Below are positions 37,889 through 46,133 of a stretch of DNA of 64,000 nt, in pieces. Location: assembly GCF_000330885.1 (NCBI RefSeq), contig NC_020061.1, positions 224,717 through 288,716 of the forward strand, written 5' to 3'. Each line of letters begins with the position of its first letter. The first letter of the stretch is position 1. The notes under the pieces are model-generated. The model saw nothing but the letters and a program-made list of their open reading frames with translations, had not been told where the DNA came from and searched no databases. The position numbers and the translations under genes are program-made. The stretch comes from Rhizobium tropici CIAT 899. GTDB taxonomy: Bacteria > Pseudomonadota > Alphaproteobacteria > Rhizobiales > Rhizobiaceae.

Positions 37889-39115
37889 TCATGAGGTGTT
37901 TCCGTCCGTCTCCGTAGGCTTCATAAAAGCCAAAGGTCTTCGCCGCTTTGCCGGCGTCGGCTTAAACGAAGAACCATCTCGTAAACTGCCGACGATTCCG
38001 GGTAAGACATCGAGCACGCGATCTATATCCTCCTCGCAATTATCACGCGACAGGGAGAAGCGAATGACCCCGTGGCTCGAGATATCGGGAATGTTCATCG
38101 CGGTCAGGACATGGCTCGGCTGCGGCGACTGAGAAGTGCAAGCCGAGCCGGAAGAACAGGCGATGCCATAGCGGTCGAGGAGAAGCAGTAAGCCATCACC
38201 GTCGACTTGGTCGAAGGCGATGTTGGAGGTGTTCGGCAACCGCTTTTGCTTATCGCCGGTGACGAACGCATCTGGGATGCGCTGCAGAAGCCCTCTTTCC
38301 AGGCGATCTCGCAGCGATCTTACTCGTCCGTTCTCTTCCTTCATGAAGCTCGACGCAAGTTCAGCGGCCTTGCCGAGCCCGACGATGCCAGCGGTATTTT
38401 CCGTGCCGGCGCGCCGGTCGCGCTCCTGATGTCCCCCCTTGATCATCGGATCGAAGCGCACGCCGCGCTTTACCCAAAGCGCACCAATCCCTTTGGGTCC
38501 GTGCAGCTTGTGGCCCGAGAGCGACAACATGTCGATCGCACTCGATTTCAGGTCCATCGGCAGCTTGCCGACCGCCTGCACTGCGTCTGTATGGAAAAAA
38601 GCGCCAACTTCCTTGGCCAACTTAGCGAGGTCAGCGACAGGAAAAATCGCGCCCGTTTCATTGTTTGCCCACATGATCGAGACGAGTGCAACATGTGGGG
38701 TGAGGGCAGCCCGGTATGTGCGCAGGTCGAGGCGACCATGCCGATCGACTGGAATCCTGTGCACCTTTATGCCACGCGTCCTCTCAAGGTGCGCGCAGAG
38801 CGTTAGCACGGCCGGATGCTCGACTGCGGACGTCACGATCTGTGTGCGATCGGGCATGATTTCGAGCGCTGACAGGATCGCTGCATTATCGCTTTCCGTG
38901 CCGCCGGAGGTAAAGACGATCTCATGCTCGAACTCTGCACCGATCAAAGCTTGCAATCGTTTGCGCGCGGTCATTATCGCGGCACTTGCCGAGGCACCAA
39001 AACTGTGACTGGACGAAGGATTGGCAAATTGATCAGTAAAGAACGGCAACATCGCTTGTACGACTTCAGGATCAACTCGCGTCGTTGCATTGTTGTCGAG
39101 ATAGACAGATCTCAT
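37889..39115 (-). CDS. nifS: NifS, cysteine desulfurase
   Basis: 408 residues from ATG 39115 (MRSVYLDNNATTRVDPEVV), with GAGGAT upstream; an upstream in-frame ATG at 39166 is less likely. PLP enzyme that supplies sulfur for nitrogenase clusters. The PLP-lysine region is SLSGHKLHGPKGIGAL, the active-site cysteine is in SSGSACTSQSPQPSHVL. It stands downstream of the nifU remnant and iscN. Confidence 0.96.
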   Translation of the reverse strand: MRSVYLDNNATTRVDPEVVQAMLPFFTDQFANPSSSHSFGASASAAIMTARKRLQALIGAEFEHEIVFTSGGTESDNAAILSALEIMPDRTQIVTSAVEHPAVLTLCAHLERTRGIKVHRIPVDRHGRLDLRTYRAALTPHVALVSIMWANNETGAIFPVADLAKLAKEVGAFFHTDAVQAVGKLPMDLKSSAIDMLSLSGHKLHGPKGIGALWVKRGVRFDPMIKGGHQERDRRAGTENTAGIVGLGKAAELASSFMKEENGRVRSLRDRLERGLLQRIPDAFVTGDKQKRLPNTSNIAFDQVDGDGLLLLLDRYGIACSSGSACTSQSPQPSHVLTAMNIPDISSHGVIRFSLSRDNCEEDIDRVLDVLPGIVGSLRDGSSFKPTPAKRRRPLAFMKPTETDGNTS

Positions 39116-39162
39116 GGAAGCGATCCTCAGTTGGCGGAGTGACCTCGGGTAGGCTCCGTCGT

Positions 39163-39804
39163 TCACTGCTCGGGCAAGAACAATCGCCGCAGCGTTCGAT
39201 TGGTCGAATTGGCTGCAGGAACGTTATCTGGCAATTTCAGGCTCCGGTGAACTTTGTTCAGGCGAGCTCCAAGCATCCTCGATCCGCGGCGACATGCCGC
39301 CGAAAAACCCCGTCGGTTACAAAGATATTTCTTGGACCTCGAGTACGCTGCCTTCCTTTGTGCCTGCCGACAAACTCGTCTCTGACCTAACGAGGCCTTC
39401 AATGAACAGCGCCGCAGGGACCGTAACAGTCGCTTCTTCGACAGCTGTGAAGCATGTGACCGGATCGCGCGACTTTGCGCCACACATGAGGCAAACGGCG
39501 ACGGCGAGGTGGATGGCGGCCGGTCGACAACATACGTTAAGTCGCAATTGATGTTTCGAATGGCTTCATAGGCGCTCTTGCCCACAATAAATTCGATGAA
39601 CTCGGACGAGCAGGCGATCGCGAAACGGGTTCGGAGCGACTGCAGTGTTGCGGCACTGATCGCTTCCGTCGGCCGATCGAATCCCATCATTAATTCAACC
39701 GCATCCCCAGATGCGACCTTGTTTTCAGATTTGGCTGTTTGCAGAATGCGGGCGCCCTTGTGATCGCAAAATGATGTCTTGAGCTTGCCGCGATACTTCC
39801 GCAT
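39163..39804 (-). pseudogene. nifU: Decayed nifU between iscN and nifS
   Basis: The frame from 39804 starts KYRGKLKTSFCDHKGARIL and contains SGDAVELMM, TRFAIACSSEFIEFIVGKS and NINCDLTYVVDRPP, which line up with the IscU-like N-terminal scaffold domain of NifU. The cysteines expected in GEVGSxxCGD and FGCGSAIA are lost or displaced. After about residue 95 the similarity moves to another frame (CRPAAIHLAVAV) and no Nfu-type C-terminus can be followed. The 640-base remnant is shorter than the usual 900. Its place matches the iscN-nifU-nifS order I recall from R. etli. Cluster assembly here must rely on IscN or other scaffolds. Confidence 0.75.
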
Positions 39805-39829
39805 GACTTTTCACACCAACCCCGGATGG

Positions 39830-40150
39830 TCAGGCAAAGGACTTGCCACAAGCGCACATCTCTGCCGCGTTGGGGTTGTCGAAGACAAATCCTGAGGACT
39901 CCAGCCGTGTAACGAAGTCCACCGTCATGCCGTTGACGTGTGGTTGAGAGCCTACGTCCACGAACAGTGTAATCCCGCCTGTTTCGATGATCGCATCGCC
40001 CTCGCGTGGGCCGCTCTCCGGTCCCATCAGGTATTTGAGCCCGGCGCAGCCGCCGGTCTCGACCGCGATGCGCAGGCCTTCGGCCGGCTCGTCCGCTCGG
40101 CTGAGCGCAATCTTCATGGCGGCAACGGCGTTCTCTGTGAGCGTGATCAT
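39830..40150 (-). CDS. iscN: IscN, HesB/IscA-type iron-sulfur assembly protein
   Basis: 106 residues from ATG 40150 (MITLTENAVAAMKIALSRAD); in-frame codons upstream belong to the leader. A-type carrier cysteines: ETGGCAGLKY and the C-terminal CACGKSFA. First gene of a sigma-54-driven group iscN-(nifU)-nifS-nifW. The R. etli homologue is, to my knowledge, required for symbiotic nitrogen fixation. Confidence 0.92.
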   Translation of the reverse strand: MITLTENAVAAMKIALSRADEPAEGLRIAVETGGCAGLKYLMGPESGPREGDAIIETGGITLFVDVGSQPHVNGMTVDFVTRLESSGFVFDNPNAAEMCACGKSFA

Positions 40151-40193
40151 AAATATGGTTCTCATTGGTCGTCGGGAAATTTGCAAATGACCT

Positions 40194-40209
40194 TGCATGT
40201 GCCGTGCCA
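40194..40209 (-). promoter_or_regulatory. Sigma-54 promoter of iscN
   Basis: On the minus strand TGGCAC-GGCAC-ATGCA gives GG-N10-GC, about 44 bases before the iscN ATG. No exact NifA site lies within 200 bases upstream; the nearest is the nifQ site at 40449-40464, about 240 bases away. Confidence 0.8.
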
Positions 40210-40448
40210 AAGAGAAAAGCATTGAGCAGGCGTCGGATCTTCCGCTGGCAATATGCATGCGCATGCCCGACAATGCCCGACATCACTGAACGTCCAACAT
40301 CAAAAAGGAGCAGTCACCCGTGATTTGGGGACGCCCGCCAAAGACATCACTGCGCCATTTTCACGCCGTTGCCGTCATCGTAGCTGGGAAAAGGTTTGTA
40401 GCAGGCGCACCGGGAAAGGCCCTGGGTACCAACAACGATTGTCTGGTT

Positions 40449-40464
40449 TGTCGATTAGCCGACA
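40449..40464 (+). promoter_or_regulatory. NifA upstream activator sequence for nifQ
   Basis: TGT-CGATTAGCCG-ACA is an exact TGT-N10-ACA site, 87 bases upstream of the nifQ -24 box. The site is symmetrical and lies between divergent iscN and nifQ, so it might also help iscN. Confidence 0.8.
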
Positions 40465-40551
40465 TTTTGCGTTGGCCAATCTGTATTTGCACGCTCATCA
40501 CGTTGTTGAGAAACTCCCGGAGAGTTGTGCCGACGCTGTTTATCGCCAGGC

Positions 40552-40567
40552 TGGCATAATTTTTGAA
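40552..40567 (+). promoter_or_regulatory. Sigma-54-like promoter of nifQ
   Basis: TGGCAT-AATTT-TTGAA: the -24 box is consensus, but the -12 box has GA in place of GC. The spacing to the NifA site upstream equals that at nifH, whose -12 box has the same TTGAA variant, which supports a real promoter. Confidence 0.6.
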
Positions 40568-40610
40568 GCTTTCTCGTCATGGCCGCTATAGCTGCAGGCG
40601 ACCTTGATCA

Positions 40611-41291
40611 ATGAAACGAAGGAGCAAAAGCGCCGTGTCAGATCAGCATCAATTCCAGATCTTAAAGGGAAAGAGCATCAGTCCCAGGATACTAATGTCT
40701 GATCGGTGGCGACATTCACAGTCATCCAATGCCAGGCTATGGCTGCGAATGGGCTTGGAGATAGACTTTGACGACTATGTACTTACCTGTGTCTTTTCGC
40801 GAGCGCTTCAGGAGATTGAAGCTGGCCAGGCGTCGGCGACCGAGGCGACCGGGCTTTCTCGCGCCGAGCTGCGGGACATCCTGACACGAAGTTTTCATGC
40901 CAAGCTCATCGACGCCTTTTTTCCGGAAGAGGCGAGCGATCCAGAGCTCGGCACGGAGGAAGAGCTCCTGCGTGACTTGCTACTTTCGCATGCCCGTCCA
41001 AACGATCCATTCAGCGCCCGGTTTGCTAAAATCATTGCCCGCCGTGCCCTGCGCGACGACCATCTATGGCAGGACCTTGGTCTATTTGACCGAGCCGAGC
41101 TTGGTCGGTTGTTTGCCATGCATTTTCCGACGCTAGCGGCAGGCAATACCAACAATATGAGGTGGAAGAAGTACCTTTACCGCAAGCTCTGCGAGGCTGA
41201 AGGTTTCTCGCTCTGCGCCGCTCCCAGCTGTCAGGAATGCAGTGATTTTAACGCGTGCTTCGGCCCCGAAACGGATGAAGCCCGTCGTTAA
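40611..41291 (+). CDS. nifQ: NifQ, molybdenum donor for FeMo-cofactor synthesis
   Basis: 226 residues from ATG 40611. The diagnostic C-terminal motif C-X4-C-X2-C-X5-C is present (CAAPSCQECSDFNAC). NifQ carries a Mo-Fe-S cluster that supplies molybdenum for FeMo-co. AAGGAG lies inside the first codons and sits ten bases before an in-frame GTG at 40635 (MSDQHQFQ), which may be the true start. The gene is divergent from iscN and convergent with rpoN. Confidence 0.9.
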   Translation: MKRRSKSAVSDQHQFQILKGKSISPRILMSDRWRHSQSSNARLWLRMGLEIDFDDYVLTCVFSRALQEIEAGQASATEATGLSRAELRDILTRSFHAKLIDAFFPEEASDPELGTEEELLRDLLLSHARPNDPFSARFAKIIARRALRDDHLWQDLGLFDRAELGRLFAMHFPTLAAGNTNNMRWKKYLYRKLCEAEGFSLCAAPSCQECSDFNACFGPETDEARR

Positions 41292-41336
41292 GTCGCTTTC
41301 GCGAGCAGTGCAAGATCGTCAGCGCTTGGTCGGCGC

Positions 41337-42779
41337 CTATACAAATCCCGCACGGATCTCTCGACGACGTTGAACGGAAGAGGGGATATTCATTGCTTCC
41401 CGGTATTTTGCGACGGTGCGGCGCGCAATATCGATCCCGCTTTCCCGAAGTTGGGCGACCATATTGTCGTCGGAGAGCACACTGTCCTCCGTTTCCGCGG
41501 CGATCATTGCCCTGATGCGATGGCGGATCGCTTCGGCCGAGTGTGCCTCGCCGCCTTCCGAGGATGCAATCGCGACCGTGAAAAAATACTTCAGTTCGAA
41601 CACGCCGCGAGGGGTGAGCATGTATTTGTTCGAAGTCACACGGCTCACCGTCGACTCATGCATCTCGATCGCGTCGGCGACAGTCTTAAGATTGAGAGGC
41701 CGAAGATAGGCAGTGCCGCGTTCCAGAAAGACATCCTGCTGGCGGACGATTTCAGTTGCTACCTTAAGGATCGTCTTGGCCCGCTGATCGAGGCTGCGAA
41801 CCAACCAGTTCGCGTTCTGGAAGCATTCGTTGAGGAATGCCTGATCACCGGTATCATGCGCGGTCAGACGAGAGACTTCGGCAAAATAGGTTTGGTTGAT
41901 GAGCACCTTGGGCAACATCTCGGGATTGAGTTCGATCTGCCACCCGCCTGCGGTCGAGGGCAGAACTCGAACGTCCGGTATGATGGCCTCCGGCCGTCCC
42001 GATTGGAACCGGTTTCCGGGCCTCGGATCGAGTGTCCGGATCTCATGCAACATGTCGAGAAGGTCGTCGTCGTCGACACCGCAGCGCCGCTTCAATGCGC
42101 GAAAGTCACGTTGTGCAACCAACTCAAGATTTGCGACCAGCGCTTCCATAGCAGGGTCGAACCGATCTTGCTGCCGTAACTGTATCTCGAGGCATTCCCT
42201 AAGAGTTCGTGCAAAGATTCCAGGTGGATCGAAATCCTGCAAGGTCGCGAGGACTCGCTCGACGTCAGCCTCGTGGACACCCAGCCTTGCCGCCAGCTCT
42301 GATAGGTGCACCTGAAGATATCCAGTGCTTTCCAGATGATTGGCAAGCGCACCGGCAATCAGCCGATCTCGTGAGCTGAATGCTGTGAGGGCGATCTGCC
42401 GGGCGACATCGTCGTGCAATGTTTCAGTAGAAGCAGCAAACTCCTCGAAGCCCGGCGGGTGCTCTGACGACGCGTTGGCGGAACTTCGAATTGATTTCCA
42501 TTCTCCAAGTGGCTCGGGAGCCTCGAGCCTTGTCGGCGCATCAACCTTGCCATCGTGTGTGGCACTATCGGGCCTGTTCTCCGAGGTCGAGACGACATCG
42601 TCAGAGGCGATGCCGTCACTTGAAGCCAGTTCTAGAAACGGGTTCTTCTCCAATTCCTGCTCGATGAACTGATGCAGTTCGCCATGCGCCAGTTGCAGCA
42701 AGCGAATAGATTGGATGAGCTGAGGCGTAATAACCAGCGATTGCTTTTGGCGCTGGAGAAGGTTTGCTAAATACTGCAT
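41337..42779 (-). CDS. rpoN: RpoN, sigma-54 factor (plasmid copy)
   Basis: 480 residues. The N-terminal glutamine-rich activator-response region is QRQKQSLVITPQLIQSIRLLQ; the core-binding domain fills the centre; the C-terminal RpoN box is ARRTVAKYRE. It recognises -24/-12 promoters, several of which are in this window. It lies 79 bases after prxS on the same strand, the arrangement I recall for R. etli rpoN2, so it is probably expressed in bacteroids from the prxS promoter. Confidence 0.96.
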   Translation of the reverse strand: MQYLANLLQRQKQSLVITPQLIQSIRLLQLAHGELHQFIEQELEKNPFLELASSDGIASDDVVSTSENRPDSATHDGKVDAPTRLEAPEPLGEWKSIRSSANASSEHPPGFEEFAASTETLHDDVARQIALTAFSSRDRLIAGALANHLESTGYLQVHLSELAARLGVHEADVERVLATLQDFDPPGIFARTLRECLEIQLRQQDRFDPAMEALVANLELVAQRDFRALKRRCGVDDDDLLDMLHEIRTLDPRPGNRFQSGRPEAIIPDVRVLPSTAGGWQIELNPEMLPKVLINQTYFAEVSRLTAHDTGDQAFLNECFQNANWLVRSLDQRAKTILKVATEIVRQQDVFLERGTAYLRPLNLKTVADAIEMHESTVSRVTSNKYMLTPRGVFELKYFFTVAIASSEGGEAHSAEAIRHRIRAMIAAETEDSVLSDDNMVAQLRESGIDIARRTVAKYREAMNIPSSVQRRREIRAGFV

Positions 42780-42858
42780 CCTAAGAGAGAAACCCCTATC
42801 GATCTTGGTACTTCGTCGCGCGAATTTTTCATTTTATGAGGCTTCAGTCCTCCGGTGG

Positions 42859-43398
42859 TTATGCTGCGGCCGTGGCCTTCAGCGTTTCCAGGACGTTTTG
42901 CGGCGATGAAATGCCGTAGGGATCGGTTTGACAGTTGTCCGAGAAGCCTTCTTCCTCAAACCACTGCTCTACCACGCCGTTATCGACCAGCGCCGCGTAG
43001 CGCCAGGAGCGCATTCCGAAACCGAGATTGTGCTTGGCAACGAGCATGCCCATCTTGCGAGTAAATTCTCCCGACCCGTCAGGGATGAGCTTGACGTTGA
43101 GAAGCCCTACGGACTTGCCCCAGGCGTTCATGACGAATGCATCGTTTACGGAGAGACAGTAAATCTCATCGATGCCCTTCTTTTGAAACTCCCCATAAAG
43201 CCTTTCGAAATCCGGTAGCTGTTGGTTGGTGCAGGTGGGGGTGAAGGCGCCTGGCAGCGAAAACAAGATGACGCGCTTGCCGCGGAAATAGTCGTCGGAT
43301 GTCTTGTCTTTCCACCGATAAGGGTTCGGCCCTGGTAGGGCCTCATCGCGAACACGCGTCCGGAATGTGACGAAGGGAACCTTCTTTTTGATGTTCAT
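42859..43398 (-). CDS. prxS: PrxS, atypical peroxiredoxin (Prx5-like)
   Basis: 179 residues. The peroxidatic cysteine motif is PGAFTPTCTNQQLP, with the resolving-region IYCLSVNDAFVM. It reduces peroxides in bacteroids. The gene precedes rpoN and has a consensus sigma-54 promoter 84 bases upstream. The name follows the R. etli gene. Confidence 0.9.
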   Translation of the reverse strand: MNIKKKVPFVTFRTRVRDEALPGPNPYRWKDKTSDDYFRGKRVILFSLPGAFTPTCTNQQLPDFERLYGEFQKKGIDEIYCLSVNDAFVMNAWGKSVGLLNVKLIPDGSGEFTRKMGMLVAKHNLGFGMRSWRYAALVDNGVVEQWFEEEGFSDNCQTDPYGISSPQNVLETLKATAAA

Positions 43399-43481
43399 CT
43401 AACTGTTCCTCATACCGACAATTGACGCGATGTTTGGCGATTGCGGCTGCATATCCGATCTCGGTCGATATATATTGATCA

Positions 43482-43497
43482 AGCAAGCGCCATGCCA
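43482..43497 (-). promoter_or_regulatory. Sigma-54 promoter of prxS-rpoN
   Basis: On the minus strand TGGCAT-GGCGC-TTGCT is a near-perfect -24/-12 promoter. No exact TGT-N10-ACA site was seen upstream. Since the operon contains rpoN itself, this is a self-amplifying circuit: RpoN made here acts on its own promoter. Confidence 0.85.
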
Positions 43498-43963
43498 TTT
43501 GCCTTAAATGCAGAAAATCATTGTACTGCCGGAAGGAGCCTGGGTTTGAGTAGGAGCGCCTCCGACAAGGGCGCTGACCCAACCTTCTCACCTCGAATGA
43601 CCTCCGCCGCGGTGACATCGGTTGGGTCGCTTGTTATCGGCAAGCGTCCGATGTTCGCAAAAGACGGAACCGTTTCGGATAGTCATGTCAGATCCTTGAA
43701 CGAGCACCGCCGGCAGGCTTTGACGTGGCCGCCGTGCTCGCGTTCTTAGGCATAGCGATTTGCCGAGACAGCTCTTCTCATTGCACCGACTGATGTGCCG
43801 CTGTTGTTGCTCTCGATCATATCCAGATCGGGACGTGCGCCACCCTCCAGCTCTTCGGCAAGGCGCCCGCGTGTCCGGTCGCAATGAGATTAAAAGTTCG
43901 TGCCGTGTCATCGCTATTGAATGATTAGGTTCTCCCTCGCGGGGTCATTCGCCAACCTTTTGA
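43498..43963. other. Intergenic stretch between prxS and the PEP-mutase-like gene
   Basis: Only short, shadow-like frames on both strands. It separates two divergent sigma-54-driven units. No exact NifA site was seen before position 43964. Confidence 0.4.
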
Positions 43964-43979
43964 TGTGCGAAACGGGACA
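43964..43979 (+). promoter_or_regulatory. NifA upstream activator sequence for the PEP-mutase-like gene
   Basis: TGT-GCGAAACGGG-ACA is an exact TGT-N10-ACA site, 84 bases upstream of a -24/-12 element at 44064-44079. The spacing is close to that at nifQ (87) and nifH (88). Confidence 0.8.
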
Positions 43980-44063
43980 AGAATGTCGGGAGACCGACGA
44001 TTGGATTACAAGGCCTGGCCGCCGGCCGGGGCAAGTCGTGCAGTGCGGCCGCCCGCGCTCATC

Positions 44064-44079
44064 CGGCATGCAACTTGCG
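44064..44079 (+). promoter_or_regulatory. Sigma-54 promoter of the PEP-mutase-like gene
   Basis: CGGCAT-GCAAC-TTGCG keeps GG-N10-GC and has a good -12 core. It lies 52 bases before ATG 44132. Together with the NifA site it indicates expression under nitrogen-fixing conditions. Confidence 0.75.
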
Positions 44080-44131
44080 TCTTTGATTGTTCGCTGCGCT
44101 TGGAACTTTCCGATTTTTGATGGAGCATGAC

Positions 44132-44995
44132 ATGGATCAAAAGGTTTTCGTTCCAAAGAGCATCGGGGCGATTGAGGATCCGACGAAATCGCTCCGCGAT
44201 CTGATTTCCTCCCCAGACCTGACGCACCTGATGGGAGCGCATGATGGGCTTTCCGCGGCGGTCGCCATGCAGGCGGGCTTCAAGGCCATTTGGGCGTCTG
44301 GCCCGTGCATTTCGAAGAGCCTCGGCTATCGCGACGTCAAGGAGGCAAGCTGGACACATTTGATAGAGGTGATGGAACGAATGGCGGACGCCAGCGGCCT
44401 GCCGATCCTCGCTGACGGTGATTCCGGCTTCGGGAACATGAATGGCGCGCGGTTAATGACAGCAAGGCTCTTGCAGCATGGTGCCTCTGGTGTGTGCATC
44501 GATGATAAGAGCTTCCCGAAAATGAATTCCTCTGTCGGCAATCGTCCTCCGCTGGACGATATCGAAAAGTTTTCCGGCCGCCTAAAGGCGATTAAGGATG
44601 CCACGGGAAACGACCTCGTGCTTGTCGCTCGCACCGAAGCCTTGATCGCCGGTTACGGTCTCAAGGCGGCACTATTGCGCGCGGACGCCTACGCGAACGC
44701 CGGCGCCGATGCAATCCTGATCCACTCGGGGGAAGCGAAGACGCACGAGGTTCTCACCTTTGCGAAGCAATGGAAACGGCTTCCTATCATGATTGCGCCT
44801 TCGAATTACTATCGCACAGTCATTTCAGCGCATCATGAGGCTGGCATCTCGAATGTCGTCTGGGTCAACCATGCGATGCGTGCAGCGATTGCAGGTATGC
44901 GGGCCGCGTACAACTGGATCATCGCCGAAGCAAGCGCCGGGCCGATTGGGCAGGAGGTCGCGAAGCTCGACGACGGACCCGCTGCGTTATGGTGA
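44132..44995 (+). CDS. PEP mutase / isocitrate lyase superfamily enzyme
   Basis: 287 residues from ATG 44132 (MDQKVFVPKSIGAIED), with GGAG close upstream. The TIM-barrel motifs of the PEP mutase group are in order: GAHDGLSAAVAMQAGF, IWASGPCISKSLGYRD, ADGDSGFGN (Mg-binding Asp), and the gating loop IDDKSFPKMNS. That loop, with Lys and Asn before Ser, is the feature of true PEP mutases, which make phosphonopyruvate from PEP; phosphonopyruvate hydrolase and other C-C lyases are alternatives. No phosphonopyruvate decarboxylase follows, so the pathway is open. It stands alone behind its own NifA and sigma-54 sites. Confidence 0.85.
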   Translation: MDQKVFVPKSIGAIEDPTKSLRDLISSPDLTHLMGAHDGLSAAVAMQAGFKAIWASGPCISKSLGYRDVKEASWTHLIEVMERMADASGLPILADGDSGFGNMNGARLMTARLLQHGASGVCIDDKSFPKMNSSVGNRPPLDDIEKFSGRLKAIKDATGNDLVLVARTEALIAGYGLKAALLRADAYANAGADAILIHSGEAKTHEVLTFAKQWKRLPIMIAPSNYYRTVISAHHEAGISNVVWVNHAMRAAIAGMRAAYNWIIAEASAGPIGQEVAKLDDGPAALW

Positions 44996-45296
44996 ACCGT
45001 CTTCGGCGAAAATCGGTATCTCTCTGCGCGCGTGATTAGCATTTGTAAGCTGAAGCGGTCAGCCTCGGTACGGTGTCTGCGGAGCCCGATCCGGACGACT
45101 TAATGAGACACTTTCCCGCCGAGCTGATGACAATGTGGCCGATCGGCAAGGATGTGGGCTTTGAATGACCGCCCCGATATCATCGAGCCTATCGAGGATG
45201 CGGAGCCGCCGTCACTGTGATCGGTGACGAGATTTTGAAAGAACGTGCCGCAGAAAGGTACCACGATCGTCCGTTTGAAGTCGGCATTATCGTTAA

Positions 45297-46025
45297 CTAA
45301 GCAGAACATGATGGGACCCTTTCATTTGTGGTGATGTAGGTCGCTCTCACATGCTTTCCCTCGGTCCAATCACGCAGCCGGTTTGGATGGGTGCCGTTGA
45401 TAACGACCCCCGCAGCACCCCGCAATGACATGAAATGAGCTGCACAAGCATCGACTGACGCATGACCAAGCTCGGCAAGATCGTGGGCATCTATTTCCTC
45501 GATCAACGCCCCCGGATCGTGAGTTGCCGCATTGCGATAGACGCCGTCTACATCGGTCAGAATTGCCAGTAGCGGAGCATTGGTTACCCACGCAATCCAC
45601 GCCGCCACAGCGTTAGACGTTATGTCCAAACTCCATTCGACCGAATCCGTTGTGAAGAGCATGCGCGAGGCAAGCAGAACCGGAATTTTGCCAACCTTTG
45701 CCAGGCTCCGACATTCGCTCAACGTTGCAGACGGAACAAGTTTCGAAGAGAAGGCACGATTCGCCAGCAAATATCCTGTCTCATCTTGGACAAGAGCGCA
45801 CGCGTGATGGGTCATCACCGATGGGGGAGGATATAGGTCTTCAACACGCTCAATCGCCTTGTCGTTTAAGTCTCCGCCAGGAACGACCAAAATTCGATGT
45901 CCACGCTCGACCAAGCGCTCGAGTTCGGCGACAGCCGTCCTAAAAACCGACAGATCATGCATGAGGCTTCCGTGGAACTTGACAACTATTGAAAAGCCGC
46001 ATGGGGGAAGACTTTGGGTGAACAT
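45297..46025 (-). CDS. Amino-acid-kinase superfamily protein
   Basis: 242 residues from ATG 46025; the frame is open to an ATG at 46133. Motifs of the aspartokinase/uridylate-kinase fold: SIVVKFHGSLMHD (in place of KxGGS, with His for the first Gly), ILVVPGGDLN and AILTDVDGVYRN. The general form, short and single-domain, resembles MfnE-type phosphate kinases. Substrate unknown. It is convergent with the PEP-mutase-like gene, and kinases of this fold occur in some phosphonate pathways (such as FomA), but a link here is only a guess. Confidence 0.65.
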   Translation of the reverse strand: MFTQSLPPCGFSIVVKFHGSLMHDLSVFRTAVAELERLVERGHRILVVPGGDLNDKAIERVEDLYPPPSVMTHHACALVQDETGYLLANRAFSSKLVPSATLSECRSLAKVGKIPVLLASRMLFTTDSVEWSLDITSNAVAAWIAWVTNAPLLAILTDVDGVYRNAATHDPGALIEEIDAHDLAELGHASVDACAAHFMSLRGAAGVVINGTHPNRLRDWTEGKHVRATYITTNERVPSCSA

Positions 46026-46133
46026 GCCTGAACCTCGCCCTGCCACTGTGAAGGCGCCATGTAGGTTTTGCGGGCTTCTCGATGTCAGATGGAGAACTGA
46101 GACCTTCTGAAAAGCCGCAGCGTACAACTGCAT

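Noticed and set aside
45100..45309. A 69-codon minus-strand frame after the PEP-mutase-like gene
   Set aside because: No ribosome site or motif; probably intergenic.
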